From Thermoflexus hugenholtzii JAD2 (GTDB taxonomy: Bacteria; Chloroflexota; Chloroflexia; Chloroflexales; Roseiflexaceae), in contig CAMCVW010000011.1 in assembly GCA_945881915.1 (NCBI GenBank), positions 1 through 64,000 on the forward strand: a DNA stretch of 64,000 bases, read 5' to 3'. Positions 16,358-25,928 of this stretch are shown here, one piece after another; position 1 is the first letter of the stretch; every line of letters begins with the position of its first letter. A program made the position numbers and the translations under genes. The notes under the pieces were generated by a model, which was not told the origin of the DNA, did not search any database, and saw nothing but the letters and a program-made list of their open reading frames with translations.

Positions 16358-16999
16358 CTATTCGTAGCTATATTGGTCAGAAGTGCTCAGAATGGTGCCT
16401 AGTTTTTGTAAGCCCAATCGTACCCGCGTCTTGATGGTACCGAGCGGATGCGAGAGCTTATTGGCAATCTCTTGGTGTGAAAGACCGCCGAAGTAGGCGA
16501 GCTCGATGCATTGCCGTTGGGCAACGGGCAAAACCGCTATCGCGTTGATGATGACGCGGCGCTGCTCATTGGCCAAAGCGGTCGCAGGGACGTCGACGTG
16601 TTCATCGACGAGCTGCTGAATGACCGGATGTGTCTCGTCTTCGTAGACGGGATTGGGACGGACCTTCAAACGGCGCATCTCGTCGATACACAGATTGTGC
16701 GCAATGCCGAAAATCCACTGTGCTACCCGACCACGTTCCCGTTCGAAACTGCTGCTCCGCCGCCAGACACGCCAAAATACTTCTTGGACGACTTCTTCGC
16801 TGTGTTCACGTTGCTTGAGAATGCGGAATGCCATTCGGTAGACCACCGCGGCATACCGATCGTACAACACTTCGAGCGCACGGGCATCGCCGGTGCCTAC
16901 TGCTTTTATCAGAACCTGGTCATCTGCGTCGGTCGCAGTGATGCTATTGATCGCTGAAACAGGTGTACTTGTGTGTGATTGTGATTCGTATACCGTCAT
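16358..16999 (-). CDS. RNA polymerase sigma factor, ECF (SigK-like)
   Basis: A 213-residue extracytoplasmic-function sigma factor. Region 2 spans ALEVLYDRYAAVVYRMAFR to WRRSSSFERERGRVAQW, and region 4 has LPVAQRQCIELAYFGGLSHQ with the helix-turn-helix HPLGTIKTRVRLGLQKL. The start at 16999 follows GAGGAG. No anti-sigma factor gene is adjacent, which is unusual for this group. It has a strong vegetative promoter of its own. Confidence 0.92.
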   Translation of the reverse strand: MTVYESQSHTSTPVSAINSITATDADDQVLIKAVGTGDARALEVLYDRYAAVVYRMAFRILKQREHSEEVVQEVFWRVWRRSSSFERERGRVAQWIFGIAHNLCIDEMRRLKVRPNPVYEDETHPVIQQLVDEHVDVPATALANEQRRVIINAIAVLPVAQRQCIELAYFGGLSHQEIANKLSHPLGTIKTRVRLGLQKLGTILSTSDQYSYE

Positions 17000-17033
17000 C
17001 GCGACGTGCTCCTCGGTGCAAATGCACCTAAAT

Positions 17034-17062
17034 AGTATATGAAGTTTTTTGCTTGTTGTCAA
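17034..17062 (-). promoter_or_regulatory. sigma-70 promoter of the ECF sigma gene
   Basis: TTGACA (17062-17057), 17 bp, TATACT (17039-17034) on the minus strand. Another TGTCAA lies 11 bp further upstream. The gene is thus probably made by the housekeeping holoenzyme. Confidence 0.8.
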
Positions 17063-17169
17063 TACTTTGTCAACTATTTGCAAATACTCTGCAATACCTC
17101 GTATATACCTCCACGGTTGGTTGAATCGATTGTGGTGCGCAATCTGTATTTTGTTCTGGAAATGCAGAA

Positions 17170-17201
17170 CATCCCTGTTGCACAGGTTTGCAACAGGGAT
17201 G
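17170..17201 (-). terminator. hairpin downstream of dnaE
   Basis: CATCCCTGTTGCA / TGCAACAGGGATG, 13-bp arms with a 6-nt loop, about 30 bp after the dnaE stop. The following tract is only moderately U-rich, so termination is likely but not certain. Confidence 0.6.
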
Positions 17202-17230
17202 CACCGGTAATCACGTGGGAGGAACGGTGG

Positions 17231-20200
17231 TCAGGCAGATTCGAGGATGATGGATTCATGGCCGACCTTGGTGCGGAGCACATCCGACAGGTTGATGGGA
17301 TCACGGACGGCACCGCGCATGCGCAAGATGACGTTGCGTTCGTCGACGGGAAGGTGGATCATCAGGATGGCAGCAGTAGCGGTAGGACTGGTGCGATAGT
17401 CCTCGGTGATTGCATAGATTTCTTGCATCAGTTGCACGGCGCTCTCGGTGTCATCGAAGTAGGGGAAGTAGAGGCGAATCACTTGTTGTGGCTCGTCCGA
17501 GACGTGTTCCACGGGTGCAGGGGGAGGGGTCGGTTTGGACTGAGCTCCGGATCGTGCACCAGTGCGGATGACATCGCTAGAGTTCGATTTGGGAGGGTAC
17601 TTGCGGTCGGACGGATTACTCATGGGGGCTCCTGTGGAAGGCGCGGCGACGGTTGGACGTGTGGATTGTGGTGCCGAAGGAGGAGTCGATTGCGTGATTG
17701 ATGGGGTGCTGGGCGCGCTGAAGGTACGACCTACCGACTCAGACGCATCGGCGGGTGTGGGCGTGACATCGACTGATTCGATGAAGGCGAGTGCTTCGAC
17801 TTTATCGACCATCAGCTGCATGCCTTCGTTGCGACGGTCGAGTTTGCCGATGATGCGCACGACGGCGTCGTCACGCAGCAGGGCGCGGTATTTTTCGTAT
17901 GATTTGGGGAAGACGACGAATTCAATCGAGGCTTCGAGGTCTTCGAAGGTACCGACGAACATGGTGTCGCCCTTTTTGGTCTGCATGGTTTTGGTGGCGG
18001 ACAACATGCCGGCGAAGATGAGGACTTGGCCGACGTGGTCGTCGCTGATGGTGCCGAGCGAGGTGACGTCGCTCAAATCGACGTCACGCAGTGCTTGGAC
18101 GACGGGGTGGTCGGAACTATACATGCCGAGGAGTTCTTTCTCCCAGGCGAGGAGTTCCCGTTGATCGGCGCGGGATTCGTGGATGACGGGGAATGCGACG
18201 GCACTCATGCGTTCGGCGTCGTCTTGGGCAGTGCCGCCGCCCATCAGATCAAACAGGCTGGACTGGCCAGTGGCCCGGGCTTTTTGGGCGGCGGCACCGG
18301 CGTCGATGACTTGGTCGAGGACCGCGAGCTTTTGGCGGCGCGTGCCAGGGAGTGCATCGAAGGCGCCGGCCTTGATGAGACTTTCGACCACGCGTTTGTT
18401 GATGAGTTTGGCGTCGACGCGATCGCAGAAGTCTTCGAGGCTGGCGAAGGGTTGATCTGTACGGGCCGTCACGAGCGCCTCGACCGGCCCTTCACCGACG
18501 TTTTTGATGGCTGCGAGTCCAAAGCGGATGCCACGGCGGAGGCCATCCGCTTTTTCCCCTTGATCATCGAGCTGTTCGATGCTGAAGTCTGCACTGCTGG
18601 CGTTGATATCCGCACGGAGCACTGCGACGCCGAGTTTAGCGCATTCGTTGACGGCTTTGGCGACGTCTTCGATCTGACCGGCCGAGGCCTTGAGGACGGC
18701 TGCCATGTACGCGACGGCATAGTGCTGTTTGAGGTAGGCGGTTTGGTAGGCCAACAAGCCATAGAGCGTCGCGTGGGGGATGTTGAAGGAATAGCCCGCG
18801 AAGGGGATGATGAGCTCCCAGAGTTGGTCTGCCTGGGCTTGCGTCAGGCCGTTTTTGAGACAGCCTTCTTTAAAGCGCGGTTCTTCGGCGGCCATCGTGT
18901 CGCGTTGTTTTTTACCGATGGCTTTGAGGACAACGTAGGCTTGGCCGAGCGTATAGCCCGAGACCACCTGCAAGAGCTGCATGATTTGCTCTTGGTAGAC
19001 GATGACGCCGTAGGTGTTTTCGAGGATGGGTTTGAGAATGGGATGGAGATATTTGATGTTGTGCGGGTTGTTTTTGCCTTGAATGTAGACGGGGATTTGG
19101 TCGAGCGGGCCAGGTCGGTAGAGTGCCACCATGTTGTAAATGTCTTCGACGCGATTGGGTTTGAGTTCCTTGAGGTAGCGCACCATGCCGGCGGATTCGA
19201 GCTGGAAGACGTTGACCGTCTCGCCGCGGCTGAGGGACTCGAAGGTACGCGCGTCGTCGAGCGGGATGTCGCGCAGCTCCATCGGCGTGGGTCGGCCAGC
19301 GCTGATGAGGGTGAGGGCATCGGCGACGATGGACAAATTGCTGAGGCCGAGGATGTCCATTTTGAGGAGGCCGATTTTGGCGAGGGTGGGACCCTCGTAG
19401 GCGGCCATCAATGAGTTTTCGTCTTTGGTGGTGCGCTGGAGCGGCACGATTGAGTCGAGGGCGTGGCGCGAGACGACGACACCACAAGCGTGGGTGCCGA
19501 CGTTGCGCATGCGTCCTTCTATTTTCTGGGCCCAGTCGACAATTTGTTGGACCTCGCTGCTCGAGTCGTAGAGTTGCTTGAACTCTGCGGTTTTGAGTTC
19601 CTCGGGTTTGGCGAGGGCGTCTTTGAGGGTCAGATTGGGATTGGTCGGAATGAGTTTGGCGATGCGGTCGACTTCGTTGAGGGGGATGTCGAGGGCGCGG
19701 CCGACGTCACGGATGGCGGCTTTGGCGCCGAGGGTACCGTAGGTGACAATTTGGGCGGTGTTTTCGCGGCCGTATTTGTTGGCGATATAATCGATGATTT
19801 CGCCACGGCGGCTATCGGCAAAATCGACGTCGATGTCGGGCATTTCGAGCCGCTCGCGCGACAAAAATCGCTCGAACAACATCCTATTGGTGATGGGATC
19901 GACATCGGTCACACCCAGGCTGTACAGCACCAATGAAGCACCGGCCGAACCACGAGGCAGGCAGGGGATGCTGCGTGAGCGGGCGTACGAGATATAGTCC
20001 CAGACGATGAGAATGTAATCGGGGAAGCCGGTGGCATTGATGACATCGAGCTCGTAGTCGAGGCGCTCGGGGTAGCCGGGCGGAATCATGCCGTTGAAGC
20101 GTTTGTTGAGCCCTTCGTTGCTGACATGGCGCAGGTATGATGCGGCGTCGTAGCCGGCAGGGATATCGAACACGGGGAGTTCGACGCGACCGAAGTCGAG

Positions 20201-21049
20201 CTTGAGGTTGATCATGTCGGCGATGCGGCGGGTATTGTCGATAGGAGCAGTGCCGTAGTGTTTAAAGCGTTTGTAGACGTCGTCGGCCGAGAGGATGTGG
20301 TAACTCTCGTCCATGTCGTATTTTTTGGAGCAGAGCTCCTGCAGGGTCATATTGAAGCCCATGGCCATGATCATACGATGGGCATCGAGGTCTTGGGCAC
20401 GCACAAAGTGGCTGTCGCAGGTGGCGACCAGGGGGATGCCCAGTTCGGCGCCAATTTTGACGAGTTCGTCGTTGACTTCGACCAGCTCGGGGGCGTTTTC
20501 GTGCAGTTGGAGCTCGAGGTAATAGTGGTCGGGGCCGAGCAGATCGCGGAACCAGGCGGCCGACGCACGCGCTTTGTCGGGCTGTTTGTTCATGATGTGC
20601 TGGGCCACTTCGCCGGCCAGACAGGCAGAGGTGACGACCAAGCCTTCGTGGTAGAGCATGAGCAATTCGCGGTCGATACGTGGCCGCGCAAAAATGCCTT
20701 TGCTGCCCATGCCTTCGAGGTGGGCGCGGGTGGTGAGTTTGACGAGGTTTTGGTAGCCGGTGTAGCTCGTAGCCAGCGTGAGCAGATGGTGGTAGTTTTT
20801 GCCGCCTCGTTGGGTGGCGTCGCCGCGCCCACCGGGTGACATGTATGCTTCGAGCCCGATAATCGGCTTGACGTTGGCTTTTTTGGCGGCGTTATAAAAA
20901 TCAATCGCGCCGTACATGACCCCGTGATCGGTCATGGCGATGCTGTCCATGTTGAGTTCGGCGGCGCGCTCGACGATGCCCTTGATGGTGGCATAGCCGT
21001 CGAGGAGGCTGTACTCGGAGTGCACGTGCAGGTGGACAAAATCGTTCAT
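17231..21049 (-). CDS. dnaE: DNA polymerase III subunit alpha
   Basis: A 1272-residue replicative polymerase. An N-terminal PHP domain (HLHVHSEYSLLDG, MTDHGVMYGAIDFY) precedes the Pol-C catalytic core with MPDIDVDFADSRRGE, followed by the helix-hairpin-helix domain, an OB fold (VGQVLIFAGMLSATKTM) and a long proline/serine-rich linker (about 1100-1180) before a small C-terminal domain. The family is about 1150 residues, so the linker makes it longer. It is a single-gene unit, divergent from an SRAP-type gene. Confidence 0.97.
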   Translation of the reverse strand: MNDFVHLHVHSEYSLLDGYATIKGIVERAAELNMDSIAMTDHGVMYGAIDFYNAAKKANVKPIIGLEAYMSPGGRGDATQRGGKNYHHLLTLATSYTGYQNLVKLTTRAHLEGMGSKGIFARPRIDRELLMLYHEGLVVTSACLAGEVAQHIMNKQPDKARASAAWFRDLLGPDHYYLELQLHENAPELVEVNDELVKIGAELGIPLVATCDSHFVRAQDLDAHRMIMAMGFNMTLQELCSKKYDMDESYHILSADDVYKRFKHYGTAPIDNTRRIADMINLKLDFGRVELPVFDIPAGYDAASYLRHVSNEGLNKRFNGMIPPGYPERLDYELDVINATGFPDYILIVWDYISYARSRSIPCLPRGSAGASLVLYSLGVTDVDPITNRMLFERFLSRERLEMPDIDVDFADSRRGEIIDYIANKYGRENTAQIVTYGTLGAKAAIRDVGRALDIPLNEVDRIAKLIPTNPNLTLKDALAKPEELKTAEFKQLYDSSSEVQQIVDWAQKIEGRMRNVGTHACGVVVSRHALDSIVPLQRTTKDENSLMAAYEGPTLAKIGLLKMDILGLSNLSIVADALTLISAGRPTPMELRDIPLDDARTFESLSRGETVNVFQLESAGMVRYLKELKPNRVEDIYNMVALYRPGPLDQIPVYIQGKNNPHNIKYLHPILKPILENTYGVIVYQEQIMQLLQVVSGYTLGQAYVVLKAIGKKQRDTMAAEEPRFKEGCLKNGLTQAQADQLWELIIPFAGYSFNIPHATLYGLLAYQTAYLKQHYAVAYMAAVLKASAGQIEDVAKAVNECAKLGVAVLRADINASSADFSIEQLDDQGEKADGLRRGIRFGLAAIKNVGEGPVEALVTARTDQPFASLEDFCDRVDAKLINKRVVESLIKAGAFDALPGTRRQKLAVLDQVIDAGAAAQKARATGQSSLFDLMGGGTAQDDAERMSAVAFPVIHESRADQRELLAWEKELLGMYSSDHPVVQALRDVDLSDVTSLGTISDDHVGQVLIFAGMLSATKTMQTKKGDTMFVGTFEDLEASIEFVVFPKSYEKYRALLRDDAVVRIIGKLDRRNEGMQLMVDKVEALAFIESVDVTPTPADASESVGRTFSAPSTPSITQSTPPSAPQSTRPTVAAPSTGAPMSNPSDRKYPPKSNSSDVIRTGARSGAQSKPTPPPAPVEHVSDEPQQVIRLYFPYFDDTESAVQLMQEIYAITEDYRTSPTATAAILMIHLPVDERNVILRMRGAVRDPINLSDVLRTKVGHESIILESA

Positions 21050-21091
21050 GGGTGTACCATTGTGCTATGTTATGAGGCGAATGCAATTCCT

Positions 21092-21100
21092 AGTATAGCA
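21092..21100 (-). promoter_or_regulatory. extended -10 promoter of dnaE
   Basis: TGCTATACT on the minus strand (TATACT at 21097-21092), giving a leader of about 36 nt before the dnaE ATG. No clear -35 box. Confidence 0.5.
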
Positions 21101-21198
21101 GAAGATGGTGTTTTTGTATAGTCGATTTTCGGCATTACAACGCCAAAAATACCATATTACATAACGCGTCGCATTGCAGTGCGGTAGGGGAACACGAT

Positions 21199-21726
21199 AT
21201 GTGTGGAGCAGCGCGATTCCGCTGGAAGGATTTGCTCGATCCGTTGATCGCCAAAGGAATTCCCATCGGACCACAGCCGAAGCCAGAAGGTGGTGCGGAG
21301 CCAATGACGGCTGTGGTCGACGCCTACGAATCACGCTATTGGGCAGGTGAACCGATTTTGCCTGTCGCAGCAGCGGGGGTGCTGTCACTGTGTGTATGGG
21401 GTAATCGCAGTGCGACGGGCGGCTACCCACCGAGTGGCTGGGCCAAGCGCGAGAGTTACGAGGCAGGTGTGTGGACGAAGTACCAGCCGACGATGGTGAC
21501 CATTCCACTCATCGCGGGGTACGAAAAAGGCGTGTGGTTTGGAATAGACCAGGGTGTACGTGGCTTGGTGGTGGGTATGGGAGCACAACGACGAGTCTAC
21601 ATGTTGACCGTGGCGGCCGATGCGGTGTATGCGCAGCTGACTAACCACGATCGTATGCCGTGGTTGATTGACCAGCAGACGGTCATTCCGATGGCCGGCA
21701 GCCGCAGTCAAATGCGCTTATGGTAG
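21199..21726 (+). CDS. compact SRAP-domain protein (HMCES/YedK-like), putative
   Basis: A 175-residue protein that I assign to the SOS-response-associated peptidase family. These proteins use Cys2 to form a covalent crosslink with abasic sites in single-stranded DNA. Seen: Met-Cys-Gly start with Cys2, a WG motif at about 67, WAKRES (81-86) in the place of the NARAE motif, GYE (107-109) for the catalytic glutamate, and HDRMP (150-154), the hallmark histidine motif. It is shorter than the usual 200-plus residues and lacks the canonical GFYEW. It is divergent from dnaE, which fits a replication-associated repair role. Confidence 0.75.
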   Translation: MCGAARFRWKDLLDPLIAKGIPIGPQPKPEGGAEPMTAVVDAYESRYWAGEPILPVAAAGVLSLCVWGNRSATGGYPPSGWAKRESYEAGVWTKYQPTMVTIPLIAGYEKGVWFGIDQGVRGLVVGMGAQRRVYMLTVAADAVYAQLTNHDRMPWLIDQQTVIPMAGSRSQMRLW

Positions 21727-23289
21727 GCGTGTGAGGGTGACTTTGAGGCGGCCGCGGTAGTGACTGCTGCCGTCGGTATTTACCGAGAGTTGTTCAGGTG
21801 GGGTACCGAGGAAGGTCGGTGTGCCGATTTGGTCCCATTGATTGCCGTATGTATCGGTGATATATGCGTCGAGGGCTCCTTGAAAAGAGTCATCGAGGGT
21901 TGCATTGCTCGGAACATCGACCTCGAGCACGACCGTGATCGTCTGGGAGTTGGATTGCCATGGTTGCCAGTCGGTTCCGCCTTTGCTGAGGACAAGCATG
22001 GCAACACACAGGATGACGGCAACGCAAAAGACGAAGACGCGCCAGCGGGTCATGGGTTCGACGATGATGGCTTTGTGCTCCATGGTGAGGGCGCGTTCGC
22101 GGCGGGGATCGACGTCGGCAACTGCAGACTCGATGTGATGTGCGAGTGCGAAGTCGAGCTCGTGGGTCTCGGGTGGGGCATCGGCGTCATCGTGAATGAT
22201 GGTGGTCGCGTAGGCAGCGCTGATGTCGTCCGTGTCGTTGTGCACCAGGGGGAGCGCCGGTGCTGCCGGCCGGAACGGGTCGATATGTTCGAGCGGGGCT
22301 TCTTCGTTGGGCAAAAAGAGCGGTACCGACGCAGGTGCTTGGACCTGAGGTACTGCCTGCAACCCGACAGTGGGGATGGGTGATGTGGAGCCGAGCGTGG
22401 CGAACTGGATGGTTTCTTCACCGCGCAGGACGGTCCGGATGGACGCACGCATCTCGAGAATACTGGCGAAACGATCGTTGGGTGAAAGTTGGAGCGCGGT
22501 GGCGAGAATCGCAGCCGTGGTGGGTGAAACGGCAGGTACCAGGTCGCGGATGGCGGTATAGGTAAAAGGCTTTTGGCTACGAGGATCGCGCCCGCTGAGC
22601 AGATGATGCATGGTCGCGCCGAGCGCATAGATGTCGGCCGAGGGCGAAATGTCGCCGCGGTATTGCTCGGGCGGTGCATAGCCGGGGGTGCCCATGATAC
22701 TGCCGCGTTGGCTATTGGTGAAGCGCGCGATACCAAAATCGATCATGGTGACGGTGCCGTCACTGTCGTACATGATATTGGATGGTTTGACATCGCGGAA
22801 GATGACGGGGTTGGCTTGGCTATGGAGGTAGTGCAGGATATCGCACACCTGATTGGCGATGGTCAAGACAGCGGCTTCGTCGAGCATACCGCGCTGGCGC
22901 AGGATGTCTTCGAGGTCGGTGCCGCGCACATAATCCATAACGATGTACACTCGACCGTTGTCGATGAGTGAGCCATAGAACCGTGGGATGCCGGGGTGTG
23001 CCAGGGTGGCGAGCAAGCGTGCTTCGATTGCGCAGCGTTGGAATGCTTCGACGGTGCGTTCGGGATCGAGCGGCAGCATGATTTCTTTAATGGCGTAGCT
23101 GCGATTGCTACTGTCGTCTATGGCTTCGAAGATGACTGCTTGACCGCCCGTTTTGATGAGGCGGGTGAGACAGTATTGGACGGCGCCGTCGACGAAGGCG
23201 AGGGCATGACCACAAAAACGGCACGCGTCGGCGCGACGCGGGTTGATGCGTCGGCAGCTCGGGCAGAGGATGTCGGAACGGCTAGTCAT
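21718..23289 (-). CDS. Ser/Thr protein kinase with zinc ribbon and extracellular tail
   Basis: A 523-residue transmembrane kinase. A four-cysteine zinc ribbon (Cys9, 12, 23, 26) precedes the kinase domain (about 38-290). ATP lysine 68 is in YAIKEI, the catalytic loop is FRDVKPSN with Phe164 in place of the usual His, and DFG is at 184-186. A linker of about 120 residues leads to one membrane helix (about 415-435) and an 85-residue outer domain. It would phosphorylate proteins in response to an external cue. Its last 9 bp overlap the 3' end of the convergent SRAP gene. Confidence 0.93.
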   Translation of the reverse strand: MTSRSDILCPSCRRINPRRADACRFCGHALAFVDGAVQYCLTRLIKTGGQAVIFEAIDDSSNRSYAIKEIMLPLDPERTVEAFQRCAIEARLLATLAHPGIPRFYGSLIDNGRVYIVMDYVRGTDLEDILRQRGMLDEAAVLTIANQVCDILHYLHSQANPVIFRDVKPSNIMYDSDGTVTMIDFGIARFTNSQRGSIMGTPGYAPPEQYRGDISPSADIYALGATMHHLLSGRDPRSQKPFTYTAIRDLVPAVSPTTAAILATALQLSPNDRFASILEMRASIRTVLRGEETIQFATLGSTSPIPTVGLQAVPQVQAPASVPLFLPNEEAPLEHIDPFRPAAPALPLVHNDTDDISAAYATTIIHDDADAPPETHELDFALAHHIESAVADVDPRRERALTMEHKAIIVEPMTRWRVFVFCVAVILCVAMLVLSKGGTDWQPWQSNSQTITVVLEVDVPSNATLDDSFQGALDAYITDTYGNQWDQIGTPTFLGTPPEQLSVNTDGSSHYRGRLKVTLTRLP

Positions 23290-23306
23290 GCCATGGGCCT
23301 TGTCGA

Positions 23307-24503
23307 TTAGGGGCGGCGGTCGAAAATCGCCAATGTCTCGAAGTGCGGGGTCTGTGGGAACATGTCATAACCGACCAGTGAGGTCAACTCGTAGCCTGCG
23401 GCCAGGAGTTTGGCGTCTTCGATTTGCGACAGCGGGTTGCACGAGACATAGACCAGCCGTTGTGGTCGGTGCCGGAGAATTTCTTTACAGACCTGTGCTC
23501 CCAACCCGACCCGTGGTGGATCTACGACTATTGTATCAAACGCGCGGTCGGTACTTTTTAAGAATTCGGCCACATCGGCGACTTCGGCGGTGACATTGGT
23601 GCGCTGGTTGGACAGAATATTGGCATTGCACAGTTCGATACTTTCGGCGAATGATTCGACGCAGTGAACCGACTGTGCGGATTGGGCGAGGTGCAGTGCG
23701 ATGGTTCCGACACCGCCGTAGAGGTCGGCGACGTGCTGACCAGCGGGGACGGCAGCGGCGATGTGTGCCAACATGTCGTCGAGCAGATAGACATTGTTTT
23801 GGAAGAACGTATTGGGGCCAATGTGTAAAGTATTTGGACCGACGCGCATGGGCAAAAGGGCGGCGCCCCAGTGTTTGAAGGGGGTCCCAAACGAGACATC
23901 AGAGGGTGAGTCATTGCGCAGCCAGTGGATACCAACGATGGCCGGGTTGGCCAGTGCGGCTTGGGCGATGGCAGCGAGGGCGGCTTCGGCGTTTTCGTCC
24001 GGAGCGGCGGTGATGAGCGCCAGCAGATAGCGATTGTCAGGACTGCGGCGGACCACAATGTAGCGCAGGATACCTTCGTGGGTGCGCAGATTGTAGTCGG
24101 GGACGCCCGCTGCGATGGCTTGCTCCCAGATGTTGCGGGCGATATCAAAGCCCTCGGTGGGCACGAGGTGGCAGGTCGTCAAATCGATAATGTAATTGAA
24201 TTTGCCGCCGCGCCGCAACCCAAAGCGCCCTTTACTGGCGATGAAGTCCATGCGGGTGCGGTAGTGCAGCGGGTCGGGTGAGCCGATGACGACCGGTGCG
24301 GGAATCTGCGCCGGCAGCATATCGGCCCACAGCGCAACGAGGGCACTGGTTTTGGCGGTGATTTGATCGGTGTAGCTGATGTCTTGGAATGTGCACCCTC
24401 CACACATGTCACTCGGGGGAGCATGTGGGCAGAGGGGAGTGATTTTGGTCGCGATTTTTGCGTGGAGGATGATTTCGCGCCGGAATAATTTGGGTGTAAG
24501 CAT
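23307..24503 (-). CDS. RNA m5U methyltransferase (TrmA/RumA/RlmCD family)
   Basis: A 398-residue SAM-dependent methyltransferase for uridine C5 in rRNA or tRNA. An iron-sulfur cysteine set is visible near the N terminus (CPHAPPSDMCGGCTFQ) with the fourth Cys in the LTTCHLVP segment. The catalytic core has FFQNNVYLLDDML, LYGGVGTIALHLA, VVDPPRVGLG and the nucleophile region YVSCNPLSQ. Target base not predictable. It lies 17 bp after the kinase start in the same direction and may be transcribed with it. Confidence 0.93.
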   Translation of the reverse strand: MLTPKLFRREIILHAKIATKITPLCPHAPPSDMCGGCTFQDISYTDQITAKTSALVALWADMLPAQIPAPVVIGSPDPLHYRTRMDFIASKGRFGLRRGGKFNYIIDLTTCHLVPTEGFDIARNIWEQAIAAGVPDYNLRTHEGILRYIVVRRSPDNRYLLALITAAPDENAEAALAAIAQAALANPAIVGIHWLRNDSPSDVSFGTPFKHWGAALLPMRVGPNTLHIGPNTFFQNNVYLLDDMLAHIAAAVPAGQHVADLYGGVGTIALHLAQSAQSVHCVESFAESIELCNANILSNQRTNVTAEVADVAEFLKSTDRAFDTIVVDPPRVGLGAQVCKEILRHRPQRLVYVSCNPLSQIEDAKLLAAGYELTSLVGYDMFPQTPHFETLAIFDRRP

Positions 24504-24749
24504 ATGAACCTTTTGTAGCGGATGTGTGAGTAGTGTAGCGGAAAAACGTTGTGGCCGAGGACGTGTCGAGGTGCGCTAGATGTGCGCGCCGTCCGCCGGA
24601 GGCGATTTTGGCCAGATGGATAACCGAGAGACTACAAGAAAATCATCTGTACTTAAGGTGTATAGGATATAGTGACGTTATGCCGGAATTGTTGCCGGCG
24701 TGGAGCGCATCGTTGCCTTTCTGGCGAATTCGCAGGAGAAAGACACCCT

Positions 24750-25928
24750 ATGCAGACACAAAAACGGATTTTGATTCTGACTACCGATGCCGGCAGCGGT
24801 CATCGGAGTGCGGCTGCGGCCATTGAACGCGAGGTTTGGCATCTGTGCGAGACGCGTGTGGTCAATCCCGCGCACCACGCATTGGCGTCGACGTCGTTGG
24901 CTCAGGCCGAAAAATTCTACCTCGAGATGGTGCGAGATGCGCCGGAACACTATGATTTTGCGCATGCGATGACAGATGTACCGGGCTTGGACTTATTCCT
25001 CGAGTTTACCTTGTCTTCGGCTATTCGTAATTCACTCGAAGCAATATTACAAGAGTACCAACCCGACGTGGTGGTGAGTGTCTATCCACTGTTTACACGG
25101 ATTATCTCGCACATTTTGAAGCCAGCCCAACGCCCGCGGCTGATGACGGTGGTGTGTGATTTGGGCAATGTGCACCGGGCGTGGTTCAACCGAGTGGATG
25201 ATTGTGTGGCGGTGCCGACTGCGATGGTGCGCGAAAAAGCGCGTCGATGCGGCATCGATGCGCAGAAAATCGTCCACACCGGCCTCCCCATCGACAGTGG
25301 ATACAGCGTGATGCGCGCGCCCAAGGAGGAATTGCGCCGAGAACTTGGTTGGGAGCCTGCATTGCCGACGTTGCTGCTGCTGAGCGGTGGCGCGGGGGTG
25401 GGACCGGTGCTCGAGATGGCGCAGGCGGTGGATGCACACACCTTGCCGTGCCAATTGGTCATTGTGGCAGGCCGCAACGCAGATTTGGCTGCGGCGCTAC
25501 GCGGGCAAACCTGGCGCAATCCGACGCATGTGTATGATTTTGTGCCGTTGGTGGATTTGGTGCACGCCAGTGATATCGTCGCCTCCAAAGCCGGCGGCCT
25601 GACGGTGAGCGAGTGTATGGCAGCCGGGAAGCCGATGGTGTTCTATGGTGAAGCACCTGGTCAAGAGGGTGGCAACCGGACATATGTCATCTCGCACGAT
25701 GCAGGGTTATGGGCCGAGAGCGCCAAAGCATTTGTCGATTATTGTCATATTCTGTTGGCCAGCACGGCCTTGCGTGAATCGATGGCACATGCGGCGCAGC
25801 GCATCGGGTACCCGCAGGCCTCTGTAGCAGTCGGTCGCGAAGTCGAGCGATTGCTGCAACTCGGACCCATCGCCGGTGCAGCCCGCACCAAAAAGCCCAG
25901 CCCGTTGGTGGTGCCGCTCGAACGTTAA
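24750..25928 (+). CDS. MGDG-synthase-like glycosyltransferase (GT28), paralogue 1
   Basis: A 392-residue GT-B enzyme. The N-terminal acceptor domain has ILILTTDAGSGHRSAAAAIE, typical of monogalactosyldiacylglycerol synthases and processive diacylglycerol glucosyltransferases. The C-terminal nucleotide-sugar site has LLLSGGAGVGPVLEMAQAV, VYDFVPLVDLVHASDIVASK and AGGLTVSECMAAGKPMVFY. It likely builds glycolipids at the inner membrane face. The ATG follows AGGAGAAAG. Only 4 bp overlap with the convergent glycosyltransferase pseudogene downstream. Confidence 0.88.
   Translation: MQTQKRILILTTDAGSGHRSAAAAIEREVWHLCETRVVNPAHHALASTSLAQAEKFYLEMVRDAPEHYDFAHAMTDVPGLDLFLEFTLSSAIRNSLEAILQEYQPDVVVSVYPLFTRIISHILKPAQRPRLMTVVCDLGNVHRAWFNRVDDCVAVPTAMVREKARRCGIDAQKIVHTGLPIDSGYSVMRAPKEELRRELGWEPALPTLLLLSGGAGVGPVLEMAQAVDAHTLPCQLVIVAGRNADLAAALRGQTWRNPTHVYDFVPLVDLVHASDIVASKAGGLTVSECMAAGKPMVFYGEAPGQEGGNRTYVISHDAGLWAESAKAFVDYCHILLASTALRESMAHAAQRIGYPQASVAVGREVERLLQLGPIAGAARTKKPSPLVVPLER

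Noticed and set aside
18026-19414. 462-codon plus-strand frame inside dnaE
   Set aside because: Antisense shadow of dnaE with no domain or ribosome binding site.
21050-21198. LexA box between dnaE and the SRAP gene
   Set aside because: No palindrome of a known LexA type was visible in the intergenic region.
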